Source: Sulfurovum sp. FS08-3 (GTDB taxonomy: Bacteria > Campylobacterota > Campylobacteria > Campylobacterales > Sulfurovaceae). From it: DNA of 64,000 nt. Shown piece by piece: positions 1 through 9,425 of this stretch (position 1 is the stretch's first letter; each line of letters starts with the position of its first letter). The notes under the pieces are model-generated. The model was not told the DNA's origin. It did no database searches and saw nothing but the letters and a program-made list of their open reading frames with translations. The translations under genes were made by a program, and so were the position numbers. The stretch is taken from NCBI GenBank assembly GCA_000830175.1, contig JQIS01000001.1, forward strand, positions 159,482 to 223,481. The letters run 5' to 3'.

Positions 1-194
1 CTGCCCAATACGATGGCAAAACCTATACCCTAAAAGTCAATAAAGAAAACAAAATCACGCAAATTGCCTACTACGATGAGCTTGAAAACATGGTGCAGAT
101 AGTATTTAAAAATCTCAAATCCAACTCCAAAGATATTGCTCCCTCGCATCTGCAATGTCGCATCCCCAAAACATACGATACGATTGATGGTTAA
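1..194 (+). CDS. C-terminal end of LolA-like outer-membrane lipoprotein carrier (partial)
   Basis: An open frame runs in from the left edge (first full codon at base 3) and stops with TAA at 192-194. The visible 63 residues have alternating beta-strand character with a YYDELENMVQIVF segment and a short basic, proline-containing tail. This resembles the last strands of LolA, the periplasmic chaperone that carries lipoproteins to the outer membrane in the Campylobacterota. The N-terminus, signal peptide and most of the fold lie outside the window, so the call rests on the tail only. The stop codon overlaps the start of the phosphatase gene by 8 bases, suggesting translational coupling. Confidence 0.5.
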   Translation, partial: AQYDGKTYTLKVNKENKITQIAYYDELENMVQIVFKNLKSNSKDIAPSHLQCRIPKTYDTIDG

Positions 195-627
195 GAGTAT
201 TGTATTTGTTTGTTTGGGCAACATCTGTCGCTCTCCCTTAGCCGAGGCAATTGCAAGAGAAAAAATCAAACAAAAAGGTTTGGATATTGTTGTCGATAGT
301 GCAGGAACGAGCCATTGGCATATTGGCGAAGCTCCTTGCGAAGGCTCACAAAAAATAGCCACACTCCACGGCATAGATATATCGCACCTCAAAGCCAGAG
401 CGGTAACCCCCAAAGATTTTAGTGCTTTTGAGCTTATTATCGCACTCGATAGCTCCAATCAAAAGGATTTGTACGCTATGGGAGCTAAACATGTCACGAA
501 GCTACGCTACTACGACAAAACAAACGGCGACGTACCCGATCCCTACTTCTTTGATGGCTTTGAGGGGTTTGAAGAGGTTTATACCATCATCGAAACCTGC
601 ATTGAGGAGCTACTCAATACGCTATAG
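187..627 (+). CDS. low-molecular-weight protein-tyrosine phosphatase
   Basis: A 146-residue protein of normal size for the family. The N-terminal P-loop CLGNICRSP holds the catalytic cysteine and arginine (C-x5-R-S). The C-terminal VPDPYF segment contains the general-acid aspartate, so both catalytic elements are present. The family dephosphorylates phosphotyrosine or small phosphoesters in the cytoplasm, and in several bacteria it regulates polysaccharide tyrosine kinases. No kinase is nearby. The ATG at 187 is preferred over an upstream in-frame ATG at 136 because the homologous region begins here and the start overlaps the end of the lolA-like gene. Confidence 0.9.
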   Translation: MVKSIVFVCLGNICRSPLAEAIAREKIKQKGLDIVVDSAGTSHWHIGEAPCEGSQKIATLHGIDISHLKARAVTPKDFSAFELIIALDSSNQKDLYAMGAKHVTKLRYYDKTNGDVPDPYFFDGFEGFEEVYTIIETCIEELLNTL

Positions 628-705
628 ACTTTTGATAAAAGTACCACAAATACCCTACCAACCAACTCTCCATCGTGCTATAATAAACCAAAAAAGGATA
701 GCACT

Positions 706-1218
706 ATGCGATATTTTGTTTTGCTTCTTGCGTTGCTTCTGGGCAGTTGCACCGATACTCCCCCCAATGTCCAACCCCAAAAAAATTTTGAACTCACCCG
801 TTATCTTGGCACATGGTATGAGATTGCACGACTCGATCACCGTTTTGAAAGAGGAATGGAGCAAATCACCGCTACCTATTCCTTGCAAGAAGATGGGGGT
901 GTCAAAGTCCTCAATCGTGGATACAAAACCCAAGAAAAAGCGTGGAGTCAAGCCCAAGGAAGAGCCTATTTTGTAGAGGATAACCGCACAGGATTTTTAA
1001 AAGTCTCATTTTTTGGCCCCTTTTACGGCTCTTATATCGTCATGGAGAGCGATTATGAGAGCTACACGATGATAAGTGGACCCAATTATAAATACCTTTG
1101 GATTCTCTCTCGCCAACCTACACTTCCAGCCAAAACCCTCCAAAAACTTATCACCAAAGCCAAAAAAGCAGGATTCGATACCGACAAGCTTATCTACCCC
1201 AAACCCCAAAAAGGGTAG
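706..1218 (+). CDS. blc: outer-membrane lipocalin (Blc family)
   Basis: A 170-residue lipoprotein. A short hydrophobic signal ends in the lipobox LLGSC, with the lipidated cysteine at residue 15. The mature part has the lipocalin signature GTWYEIARLDHRFERG near residues 36-51 and the second conserved block YLWILSRQP near residues 140-148. Blc-type lipocalins are eight-stranded barrels that bind lysophospholipids or fatty acids at the inner leaflet of the outer membrane. The gene stands alone: 78 bases separate it from the phosphatase, and its end faces the end of hsdR only 14 bases away, which marks the left border of the defence island. Confidence 0.88.
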   Translation: MRYFVLLLALLLGSCTDTPPNVQPQKNFELTRYLGTWYEIARLDHRFERGMEQITATYSLQEDGGVKVLNRGYKTQEKAWSQAQGRAYFVEDNRTGFLKVSFFGPFYGSYIVMESDYESYTMISGPNYKYLWILSRQPTLPAKTLQKLITKAKKAGFDTDKLIYPKPQKG

Positions 1219-1232
1219 AGGGCAACAAAAGA

Positions 1233-4172
1233 CTAAACCACCGCTTGCAAGCCTAAGGCTCTCTCAAGACTATCAAACATACCTACTCTAAAAACCTCAT
1301 CACCTGCAAATAGTTTATAAAGATTTAGCTCTTTTCTTCTCTCACGGTTCATAATCTCTCCTACCATTTTTTCTAATGCTAATCTTCGTGTATGCTCATC
1401 TCTATTTTCATAAAATTTTGTTTTATAGTCTTGATGTTTTAATGTTTCATTCATAATATGTATAAATTTCACTCTTTGTTCTTCTAGGGTAGCTTCCCAG
1501 CCTTGAAACCATTTTTTGTTAAATTCCTCTATGATACTATCGAGTAAATTTTTCTCATTATCCCCATAAGCTCCCCGTGGATTGTTATTGACGGGGTCAA
1601 GTTCTGTTTGGCTTTCATCTAGCTCAATACTCACCCCTAGCTTCACCCTCTCTAGCCCATAGGTTGATAAATCGACACTATTAAGTAGCTCATCGAGCTT
1701 ATCTTGGTCTTTGTCTTTTATTATCATTTTTGGAATGAGGAACTTCAAAAACCAAAAGAGTTTTTCCCATGCGACCATCTCATAAGGGATGATAGAAGCC
1801 ATCTGCCCGTATATTTTTACAAACTGTTTGGCTTTGATTTTGTAGTCTGCTTTTTGCTCCTCTTCAAGAACTAGTTCACTATTAAATCTATCGGCTGATT
1901 TATCAATAATGGGTGATAGCCTTGAAGCTTCTTCTCCTTTGAAATATTTTTCAAAAAATTCATCAACTTCATCTAGCTCATATACACCAACATCGTCAAG
2001 ATTATCTTTGAGTTCATGCAACACATTGACATCGGTTGCCTCACTAAGCGTTGTTGAGGTATAAAAAGGGTCAAACGAGGCTTTGATATCCTCCGTATGG
2101 TTAAAAAAATCAAGCACAAACAGATCTTCCGTTTTTTTGCCGTATCTTGATGATGAACGATTAAGCCTTGACAGTGCTTGAACCGCTAGAACCCCTTGAA
2201 GTTTTTTATCCACATACATTGTACAAAGTTTGGGTTGGTCAAATCCAGTTAAAAATTTATTTGCAACTACCAACAATTTATACTCATCGCTATCAAATTT
2301 TTCACTTATATCTTTTGAAGCGAACCCATTCATCTCATCTTCTGTATATTCGATTCCATTCACATCCTTTTTACCAGAAAATGCGATAATGGCTTTAAAG
2401 GGATTTCCCAGTTCTTCTAACTTTTTATTGATAGCCCCAAAGTAAACGATAGCCGTTTCGATATTGGCAGTTGCTACCATACCCTTTGCTTTGCCTTTGA
2501 GCTTTTTGGTTTTGACAACTTTTTCTATAAAATGGTCTAATATTATCTCTACTTTGGTAGCTATTGTGGATGGATTTTTCTCTACAAAACTTCTCAATCT
2601 CTTTTGTGCTTTTTTGGTATCAAAAAGGGGATTATCTTCGATGGACTTTGCTATTTCGTAGTAGCTTTTGTAGGTTGTGTAGTTGGACAATACATCGAGG
2701 ATAAACCCCTCTTCGATGGCTTGTTTCATAGAGTAGAGATGAAAAGGTTTAAATGTTCCATCGGCTTGTTTTGTTCCAAATTTCTCCAAAGTGGTGTTTT
2801 TTGGTGTTGCGGTAAATGCCAAATATGAAGCATTCCCTTTCATCTTTCTACTTTTCATGATTTCCAAAATCATATCTTGAGTATCGAGTTCTTCATCATA
2901 CTCGTTTCCATTAAATGACTTCTTGCCCATCGCTTCATTCATCTTCCCATGAGCCAAGCCACTTTGGCTAGAGTGTGCTTCATCGATAATCACTGCAAAT
3001 CTTTTGTCGCTCAAATCTGCAATTCCATCTACGATAAACGGAAACTTTTGGATAGTGGTGAGGATGATTTTTTTGCCATTTTCAAGATTGCTTTTGAGTT
3101 CAGCAGAGCTGTAAGCAGGGGCAACGATATTTTTTTGTTCGCTAAATGCTTTGACATTGTCACGAAGCTGTTTATCGAGGAGTTTTCTATCGGTGACGAT
3201 AATGACGCTATTAAAGAGCGGTCTATCCTCATGTTTGTAATAGGCTTCGATGAGTTGATAGGCACTCCATGTAATAGAGTTTGATTTCCCACTCCCTGCA
3301 CTGTGTTGGATGAGATAAGTTTTCCCAACCCCATTTTGGCTGACATCATCGAGGAGACGACGCACGACATCAAGCTGATGATACCGTGGGAAATAGAGTG
3401 TTTCACCTTCCATCCTTACAAAGTGTTGGATGATGTTTGCCAATGAATTTTTGGTAAATATCTCCTCCCAAATATAGGCGGTTTTATGCCCATTTGGATT
3501 GAGCGGATTTCCTGCCCCGAAATTGTTGCCCTTATTGAAAGGGAGGAAAAATGTTTTCTCTTTTTCAAGCCTAGTAGTCATAAAAGCCTCATCGGTATCG
3601 ATAGCAAAATGAACGATGCACCGAGCGAAACTTAGCAGTGGATCTTTTGGGTCTCTGTTCTCTTTGTATTGCTTGATACCATGATACCGAGCGTTTTGCC
3701 CCGTCCAATGGTTTTTGAGTTCCATCGTGATGATGGGTAATCCATTTAAAAAAATAACCGTATCAAGTTCAAGCAATGGATTTGTTTTTGAAAAAGTTAC
3801 TTGTCTTGTTACACTAAATTGATTTGAAGCAAATCTTTTTTTGATTTCATCTCCACTTGAAGCCAAAGGTGCAATAAAGAAAAATTTAAAATGAGCATCA
3901 TCTACATCAAGACCTTTTTTTAGGATTTTTAAAATCCCATACTTTTGCATCATCTTATCAAGGCGTTGTATCACTTTGAGCTTATAGTTAGAATCTCTTT
4001 TGAGTTTTTCTAGCTCTTTTGGTTGTGAAGATTGCAAAAAATCCCAAAATCTTTTTTCATCAATCGCATACTCTTTATTAAAATCTCGGCTTTCACCGCT
4101 GATAAAACCTTGTCTCAATAAAGCTTGTTCGATGTGATTTTCTAGTGCCTCTTCGTTGGTTTGACTTGCCAT
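1233..4172 (-). CDS. hsdR: type I restriction enzyme, HsdR subunit
   Basis: A 979-residue motor and nuclease subunit. The N-terminal PD-(D/E)xK site has D137 and E151-x-K153 (MELKN). The translocase domains follow, with Walker A SAGSGKS at 291-297 and the DEAH box at 397-400, then a second RecA-like domain and a helical C-terminus that binds the methylase. Type I HsdR pumps DNA using ATP and cuts far from the recognition site when the site is unmethylated. The start ATG overlaps the stop of rhuM by one base (TAATG). It is the last gene of the defence operon. Length and motifs indicate an intact enzyme. Confidence 0.96.
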   Translation of the reverse strand: MASQTNEEALENHIEQALLRQGFISGESRDFNKEYAIDEKRFWDFLQSSQPKELEKLKRDSNYKLKVIQRLDKMMQKYGILKILKKGLDVDDAHFKFFFIAPLASSGDEIKKRFASNQFSVTRQVTFSKTNPLLELDTVIFLNGLPIITMELKNHWTGQNARYHGIKQYKENRDPKDPLLSFARCIVHFAIDTDEAFMTTRLEKEKTFFLPFNKGNNFGAGNPLNPNGHKTAYIWEEIFTKNSLANIIQHFVRMEGETLYFPRYHQLDVVRRLLDDVSQNGVGKTYLIQHSAGSGKSNSITWSAYQLIEAYYKHEDRPLFNSVIIVTDRKLLDKQLRDNVKAFSEQKNIVAPAYSSAELKSNLENGKKIILTTIQKFPFIVDGIADLSDKRFAVIIDEAHSSQSGLAHGKMNEAMGKKSFNGNEYDEELDTQDMILEIMKSRKMKGNASYLAFTATPKNTTLEKFGTKQADGTFKPFHLYSMKQAIEEGFILDVLSNYTTYKSYYEIAKSIEDNPLFDTKKAQKRLRSFVEKNPSTIATKVEIILDHFIEKVVKTKKLKGKAKGMVATANIETAIVYFGAINKKLEELGNPFKAIIAFSGKKDVNGIEYTEDEMNGFASKDISEKFDSDEYKLLVVANKFLTGFDQPKLCTMYVDKKLQGVLAVQALSRLNRSSSRYGKKTEDLFVLDFFNHTEDIKASFDPFYTSTTLSEATDVNVLHELKDNLDDVGVYELDEVDEFFEKYFKGEEASRLSPIIDKSADRFNSELVLEEEQKADYKIKAKQFVKIYGQMASIIPYEMVAWEKLFWFLKFLIPKMIIKDKDQDKLDELLNSVDLSTYGLERVKLGVSIELDESQTELDPVNNNPRGAYGDNEKNLLDSIIEEFNKKWFQGWEATLEEQRVKFIHIMNETLKHQDYKTKFYENRDEHTRRLALEKMVGEIMNRERRKELNLYKLFAGDEVFRVGMFDSLERALGLQAVV

Positions 4173-5158
4173 TATTTCAACCTCTTTATATCTTCTTCTA
4201 GCTCTTTGATGCTTTGTACTTTTTGTTCCTCTTTTTGCATCTCTTTGTATTTTTGATACTCCAGTTCGCTTCGCTCTTTTGCTATTTGGTGACTTATTTT
4301 CCCTGCATGAGTGAGTAGCTCTCTTCCGTTGATAGAGAGTATCATATCAAGTCTAGCTATCCAGTCTTTCATATACATTGGGGTCTTCTGCGATGCCATC
4401 GTTTCTGCAAATGCTAAATACTGCTCTACCAAAAGCCCTAAGAGTTTTATCTCTTCTTCACTCAGATAGTTTTTAGCGATGCTTACATCTTTTTTGGTGA
4501 TGTTTTTACCCTCTTTATCAAATGAACTCATCCCAAGAAGTTGTTTAGAAATATCCACACGGTTATGTACAAGCTCCGCTGCTGTTTGCTGTGAGACTGC
4601 CCAAAGGAGTTTATTTTGAACAATTTTAAAAAACTCTATGGTTTTTTCATCTTTTGGGTCATAGTCTATACTTGTCATATAGATATCTTTGATTTTTTGA
4701 TAAAAAAACTTTTCAGATATTCGAATATCTCTAAGTCTTTTTTGAAGCTCATCAAAATAGCCCATGGAAGTGCCGTTTTTAAATCGCTCATCGTTGAGTA
4801 CAAAACCTTTTGTGATGTACTCTTTTAGTTTGTCATTTGCCCAAATTCTAAATTTTGTACCAGTAGATGAACGAACTCTAAATCCTATGGCGATTATCAT
4901 ATTGAGGTTATAATACTCAACATCATAGTTTTTACCATCATTTGCAGTTGTTCGGTAATTCCGAACAACTGAATTTTTATCTAATTCACCCTCATCAAAA
5001 ATAGCTTTGATATGTTCACTTATAGTTGATTTTGCTTTACCAAATACTTCACAAATTTGAGCCTGAGAGAGCCACACCGAGCCATCTTCAAACATCACAT
5101 CAACTTTGATATTGCCGTTTTCATTTTGGTAGATCAGAATATTTGGATTATTGTTCAT
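4172..5158 (-). CDS. rhuM: RhuM-family protein
   Basis: A 328-residue protein of the RhuM (virulence protein RhuM) family. The N-terminal half contains a helix-turn-helix-like stretch (WLSQAQICEVFGKAKST near residues 29-45) followed by the family core with GFRVRSSTGTKFRIWA (about residues 101-116). The C-terminus is a charged coiled coil. Family members recur in restriction and other defence loci of many bacteria, and their biochemical role is not established. Here it lies between the ABC-3C ATPase gene, which it overlaps by 11 bases, and hsdR, which it overlaps by one base, so it is translated as part of the same operon. Confidence 0.85.
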   Translation of the reverse strand: MNNNPNILIYQNENGNIKVDVMFEDGSVWLSQAQICEVFGKAKSTISEHIKAIFDEGELDKNSVVRNYRTTANDGKNYDVEYYNLNMIIAIGFRVRSSTGTKFRIWANDKLKEYITKGFVLNDERFKNGTSMGYFDELQKRLRDIRISEKFFYQKIKDIYMTSIDYDPKDEKTIEFFKIVQNKLLWAVSQQTAAELVHNRVDISKQLLGMSSFDKEGKNITKKDVSIAKNYLSEEEIKLLGLLVEQYLAFAETMASQKTPMYMKDWIARLDMILSINGRELLTHAGKISHQIAKERSELEYQKYKEMQKEEQKVQSIKELEEDIKRLK

Positions 5159-7166
5159 CTATAAACCCTCTTTTTCTCCATCTTCTGCCATTAACTAAAC
5201 TTTCAAAATCAATACCAGCATCAAGAGTTAAATTATCCACATGGTCTGTAACTATAATTTGTGGCTCAATACCCGTTTCTTCAAAAGTTGTTTTACAAAA
5301 AGCGACTAATTGATTAAATAAATTTGTAACAGCTTTTAAATCTTCATCTGCTTTTTCTTCAAAACTTTTTGTATCATTAGCTTCTTTCCCTTTTTTTTGT
5401 TCAATTTCTTTGGCATTGAATGCTTCATTTTCATCTCTTATTGAAGTAGGAAAATAGACTTGACTAGGTTGGTCTAAAAACAAAATCGGTGGTATTAAAG
5501 ATTTATCACCTAAAGAACAAAAGAATTTATGTAAAGCCAAAAACAAAGTCACATGACTGTATAACCAGTTTGCTCCACTACCCATTGAACGAAGATACAC
5601 TTTTTCTCCATTATCTTTTTCATGCCATAACTCAAAATTATCCAACGAAAATTTTAAATTGATTGGCTTATATGTTTTTTCAAAATCAAATTTTTCTCCA
5701 ATCTTTTTCATTTCCGCATTGATATATTTTTCTGCATTTAAAAGTTTTTTAGTGACATCAAATTTCTCTTCTAGGTCTTTTTTATAGGCTTTTATTTTTT
5801 TCTTTGAAGTTTTAATTTCTTCTTCAAGGTCAGAACTTTCTTTACCCACTAAGCTTTCAAGCAAATTTTCAATTTTGAGCTTAACTTTTAAACCTTGTTC
5901 CTCTAAACTCTTATTTTGTTGTAAATTTTCAGTAATTTTTTCAAGTCTATCAATGCTTCGATACACTTCTTTTATTTCATTATTTACACCTATAATTTGC
6001 TCTTCAATCTCTTTTTTATCACTTTCAAATGAATCAAGCAGATAATTAGATTTAGATAATTCTCCATTTAACCAAGTAATTGCATTTTCAAGTTGATTTG
6101 CTTCACCTATTATTTTTTCATTGTCTGCATGACAAAATGGACATTCAGATATCTTAACTTTTTCTTCGCTTTCATTTGTCAAGTTTTCAACATCATGAAA
6201 ATGTTTATTTGCGTACTCTATTGAAGATGAAATATCATTAAGTTTATTTTGTAAAATTCTTTTTTGTGAATAAAGCACATTTCTTTTATTTTTTAATTCT
6301 TGTAAGTCTTTCGTGCTTTGTTCAGATTCATAATTAGCCGAAATAACCTTTTTTTCAAGTTTTTCTAATGTATTTGCTGGATTTAATAGTATTTGCATGA
6401 TAGTGTCATCGACTAGTGTATTTCCAGTGATTGCATGATATTCATTAAGTAAGCCACTTAACTTGTTACTATTTAATTCATTTTGCTCATTTATTGTTTT
6501 TTGTTGATTTTCTAATCTTTTTAAATTTCTTTGTTCGTCTGTCAAACTTTGCTTAATAGTGTAGTATTCTTGTTTTACAAAACCTGCAAAAATTTTAAAT
6601 TGATCTATTGTTTGCTCTCGTTTTTCTTTTTGATCAAATCTATAAAATAGAGAATGTTTATTAGCTACTAAATTTTGATGTTGCAATAAAAAAGGTATCA
6701 TGTTTCTAACTGATGGGCGACTTTTTTTAGCATTATTCTTTCTGTATTTTCTATCTTCTAAATCTTCATCTATATCATTTATATCCAAGCCTAGATGATG
6801 ACCAAGTTCTACATTAAAATCATTAGAAAAATAGTTTTTTTCAAAATATTCTTTTTTTAAGTTTTCGATATTTGGCAATTCAGATTCAAGTTTTAAGAAC
6901 TTTTTTGATCGATTTGGGTTCCTGCCTATAGTGATAAAAGAATCTCTAATAGCTAAAACCATAAAATATTCATCTGCACTATCGGTAATAATGCCTGATG
7001 GTATTGTAAACTCACTGCTGCCAAAACAATAATCAAAAAGTTCAATCATGGCACTTTTACCTGTAGATGACTTACCCGTAATAACATTAACACCCGTGCT
7101 AAATTCAACATGATGTATTTTATTTGACTTATCTACCACGCCTAAATATTTTACATAACTTTTCAT
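5148..7166 (-). CDS. ABC-3C / Lamassu-like SMC-type ATPase (DUF3732)
   Basis: A 672-residue SMC/Rad50-like ATPase. Walker A is GKSSTGKS at 31-38, followed by about 150 residues of globular domain. Two long coiled-coil arms meet at a CPFC zinc-hook-like apex (C342, C345). The ABC signature SMGSG lies at 527-531 and Walker B ILFLDQPS at 561-568. Known DUF3732 proteins are the ATPase component of three-gene ABC-3C conflict systems, which include Lamassu. They are thought to sense DNA ends or replication intermediates and release an effector. The gene overlaps the middle component by 4 bases. The finding rests on visible motifs; membership in Lamassu proper is inferred. Confidence 0.85.
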   Translation of the reverse strand: MKSYVKYLGVVDKSNKIHHVEFSTGVNVITGKSSTGKSAMIELFDYCFGSSEFTIPSGIITDSADEYFMVLAIRDSFITIGRNPNRSKKFLKLESELPNIENLKKEYFEKNYFSNDFNVELGHHLGLDINDIDEDLEDRKYRKNNAKKSRPSVRNMIPFLLQHQNLVANKHSLFYRFDQKEKREQTIDQFKIFAGFVKQEYYTIKQSLTDEQRNLKRLENQQKTINEQNELNSNKLSGLLNEYHAITGNTLVDDTIMQILLNPANTLEKLEKKVISANYESEQSTKDLQELKNKRNVLYSQKRILQNKLNDISSSIEYANKHFHDVENLTNESEEKVKISECPFCHADNEKIIGEANQLENAITWLNGELSKSNYLLDSFESDKKEIEEQIIGVNNEIKEVYRSIDRLEKITENLQQNKSLEEQGLKVKLKIENLLESLVGKESSDLEEEIKTSKKKIKAYKKDLEEKFDVTKKLLNAEKYINAEMKKIGEKFDFEKTYKPINLKFSLDNFELWHEKDNGEKVYLRSMGSGANWLYSHVTLFLALHKFFCSLGDKSLIPPILFLDQPSQVYFPTSIRDENEAFNAKEIEQKKGKEANDTKSFEEKADEDLKAVTNLFNQLVAFCKTTFEETGIEPQIIVTDHVDNLTLDAGIDFESLVNGRRWRKRGFIDEQ

Positions 7167-7639
7167 AGTTCTTTTACTCCCAATAATCTGTATATTGTCA
7201 CAACATCCAAATCCTTAAAAATTTTATGCAAATTTGATGAGGCTCTAAATGATTGATTTAAATTTTCTACTTTATTATCAACTTTTTGTAAAAATTCAAT
7301 TGACAAATCTTCTCTAACGCTAATCCATTGATTATCAATAGCATATTGAATACATTGATTGGTTGTTTCTTTATAGTTTTGAATTCTCTCTGGCAGACCA
7401 AACACATTTTCTCTTTTTGATTTATCACTGCTATCTATAAAAGTATGGATACTACTTGTTATTCTAGCAGTTTGAAGTGTTAGTTTACTTCGCTCATTTA
7501 ATACTAATGGCAAGACAAGATAGGCAAACAAAATATTGTTAGGTTTCTTTTCGAGCTTTTCATAAAATGTAACAATTAATGGAGTCAAAACAAAAGGATT
7601 GTTATGTATTTTATAAACACTATCAATAAATCTATTCAT
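7163..7639 (-). CDS. ABC-3C system middle component
   Basis: A small, mostly helical protein (158 residues from ATG 7639). It fits the size and position of the middle component of ABC-3C systems: directly between the effector gene (8-base overlap) and the DUF3732 ATPase gene (4-base overlap). The middle component is the counterpart of Lamassu LmuC and probably bridges the SMC ATPase and the effector. It has no catalytic motif that I can see. An in-frame TTG at 7648 is an alternative start. ATG 7639 is preferred because GAGG lies just upstream of it. Confidence 0.7.
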   Translation of the reverse strand: MNRFIDSVYKIHNNPFVLTPLIVTFYEKLEKKPNNILFAYLVLPLVLNERSKLTLQTARITSSIHTFIDSSDKSKRENVFGLPERIQNYKETTNQCIQYAIDNQWISVREDLSIEFLQKVDNKVENLNQSFRASSNLHKIFKDLDVVTIYRLLGVKEL

Positions 7640-8834
7640 CTTCCTCAACCTTTAATTTCCAAATAACTTTCCTTTCATTCGTATCACCATCATCATCTGC
7701 CATCTGATGCAAAAGACCATTTCTAAATCTTTTGGGCGTATCCTTAAAGTTTCTAAAAGGTAATGCGTCATGACCAGTGACGCTATTGTAGAAAATTTTT
7801 GAATCTCTTATAACTCTTGCATTTTCAGTGCCTAGTGAAGCATTTCTATACTTTGAAATATATGAGTCATGTATCTCTTTTTCATAATTATCATAATGTA
7901 TTTTAGATACTTCATATCCTCGTAGTTCTTCTGTTATAATTTTTCGTGTATAGATAAAATCTGAAATAGCATCAATTTTAACTTCATTATATTTTATGGC
8001 ATCTATTTTTTTTACAAAAGTATAATCTGAATGTTCTGTTTCTTCGTCTGATGTTGCCATTACACTTCGATATGTTGATGGGAAAATAACAGTTTTTGAG
8101 TTAAGTTCTTCCAGTAGTGATACTACTCTAGCTTGAAAAGATTGATAGGTAATCTCCCATCCATTAGAAGTGATTACTGGATTAACTATAAAGCCCATTA
8201 AAGAATTAATATAGTCGTTTTTTTTATCTGAGATTACACCAGTTGTTTTAGTTTCTATTAATCTTTTATATAAAGTTTCATCATTTTCAGCTTCACTTTG
8301 AATTATAAATTTCTCCAAAATAGTTAATAATTTATCACTTTTAGTAGAATCAAATACTTTATTCAACAATATTTGAGTTTCATTAGGTTTTTCTTCCTTT
8401 TCTTCAGTAGATTTTGGAACTGTTAATGTTTTCTTTTCAATAGACTTTTTCTTTTTCTCATCAAATTCTTTTTTTATAGAATTTAAAATTTCTAGCTTTT
8501 CATCTTTATTTTTATTGTTCCAATCAATAAATTTTGAAGTTGGACTGATAGTTTGTGTAGTGGATAAAATTAAACTATGATAATAAGATACATCAAATCC
8601 ATCATCTAACCAATTTTTTAAAGTTTTCCAAACATTATGGTCTAAATCTGTTAAATTCTTTTGATAATCTTTAACTTCTACTTGTTCTCCACTTGAGCTT
8701 GTAACATCACCATATTTTTCAATCCAAATTGATTCATTATTTTGCATTTCAAAACACTTTTCTAATGCAATTAAGAATTGATAAATTATAGGCTTCAATG
8801 TTTTTGTTGAATCATGGACTAAAGTATTACTCAT
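7632..8834 (-). CDS. ABC-3C / Lamassu-like effector with PD-(D/E)xK nuclease N-terminus
   Basis: A 400-residue protein. The first ~60 residues carry a restriction-endonuclease-like site: E25 in a helix, D43 in YGDV and E53-x-K55 in GEQVEVKDY. This is the pattern of the Cap4-type dsDNA nuclease domain found in defence effectors. A lysine- and glutamate-rich linker (about 125-160) leads to a C-terminal domain of about 220 residues, which probably docks on the middle component. In ABC-3C and Lamassu systems the first gene is the toxic effector, so this protein is inferred to degrade DNA on activation. It lies 2 bases after the chimeric hsdR/hsdS fragment. Confidence 0.7.
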   Translation of the reverse strand: MSNTLVHDSTKTLKPIIYQFLIALEKCFEMQNNESIWIEKYGDVTSSSGEQVEVKDYQKNLTDLDHNVWKTLKNWLDDGFDVSYYHSLILSTTQTISPTSKFIDWNNKNKDEKLEILNSIKKEFDEKKKKSIEKKTLTVPKSTEEKEEKPNETQILLNKVFDSTKSDKLLTILEKFIIQSEAENDETLYKRLIETKTTGVISDKKNDYINSLMGFIVNPVITSNGWEITYQSFQARVVSLLEELNSKTVIFPSTYRSVMATSDEETEHSDYTFVKKIDAIKYNEVKIDAISDFIYTRKIITEELRGYEVSKIHYDNYEKEIHDSYISKYRNASLGTENARVIRDSKIFYNSVTGHDALPFRNFKDTPKRFRNGLLHQMADDDGDTNERKVIWKLKVEEDE

Positions 8835-8836
8835 TA

Positions 8837-9025
8837 TTACACCCTCACTTTCCCAGTCACCACACTAATAAGCGATGCTTTGTACTCTTTGAGTTTTGAT
8901 ATATAGTTTTGTTGGAGTTCTATGGCTTTGTCAAAATCACTATTGAAACCTTTGATAAATCCTTGTTCTAATAAAGAACTTTCAATACAACTTTCCAATG
9001 CCTCTTCATCTGTTTGGGTTCTCAT
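8837..9025 (-). pseudogene. chimera of an hsdR N-terminus and an hsdS C-terminus
   Basis: A 62-codon frame. Residues 1-32 (starting MRTQTDEEALES) align with the first residues of the HsdR encoded at 4172. Residues 33-62 ([19 protein letters not shown] and on) match the C-terminal end of the HsdS encoded at 9777. At the DNA level 8892-8932 is identical to 9838-9878 (41 bases). The HsdR-like part differs from the resident hsdR, so it derives from a second allele. This is a recombination scar joining two type I operons inside their reading frames. A function for the peptide is unlikely. It overlaps the end of hepT by 20 bases, as a former hsdR start would. Confidence 0.88.
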
Positions 9026-9425
9026 TTTGTATCTCTTTTATAAATATATCAAAATCCTTTAAATGATTTATAACTATAGCTACGACTATATCAAGATTTA
9101 AATTTTGATAATCGTGAACTGCCAAGTTCCTAAACCCTACCATTTTTTGCATAGAATGACTTATCTCTTTTGATAATATTTTATTCTCTTCTAGCAAAAC
9201 AAAAACTTCTCTACTTGTTTTGGGTATCCCAAACTTCTCTACTCTTATTATATGAGTTGATATATCTATAGTAGCCTGAGAGAGTCTCTCAAGATTTAAA
9301 ATAATTGAATCTTGTTTAGTGTAATTTTGATAAAATTCATCTTCAAATCCCACGTACTCTTCATGAATTCTTTTGATACATCTTTTTATCGTCTCTATTT
9401 TATTGATAATAACATCATCTATCAT
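9006..9425 (-). CDS. hepT: HepT-like HEPN toxin
   Basis: A 139-residue all-helical HEPN (DUF86) protein. The catalytic RNase motif R-x4-H-x-Y is present as RNLAVHDY (R99, H104, Y106). HepT toxins cleave or otherwise act on RNA. The partner MntA neutralises them by adding AMP to the motif tyrosine (type VII toxin-antitoxin). The gene overlaps mntA by 11 bases. It is embedded between hsdS and the hsdR remnant, as is common for toxin-antitoxin pairs nested in restriction loci. Motif and partner are both present, so the pair looks functional. Confidence 0.88.
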   Translation of the reverse strand: MIDDVIINKIETIKRCIKRIHEEYVGFEDEFYQNYTKQDSIILNLERLSQATIDISTHIIRVEKFGIPKTSREVFVLLEENKILSKEISHSMQKMVGFRNLAVHDYQNLNLDIVVAIVINHLKDFDIFIKEIQNENPNR

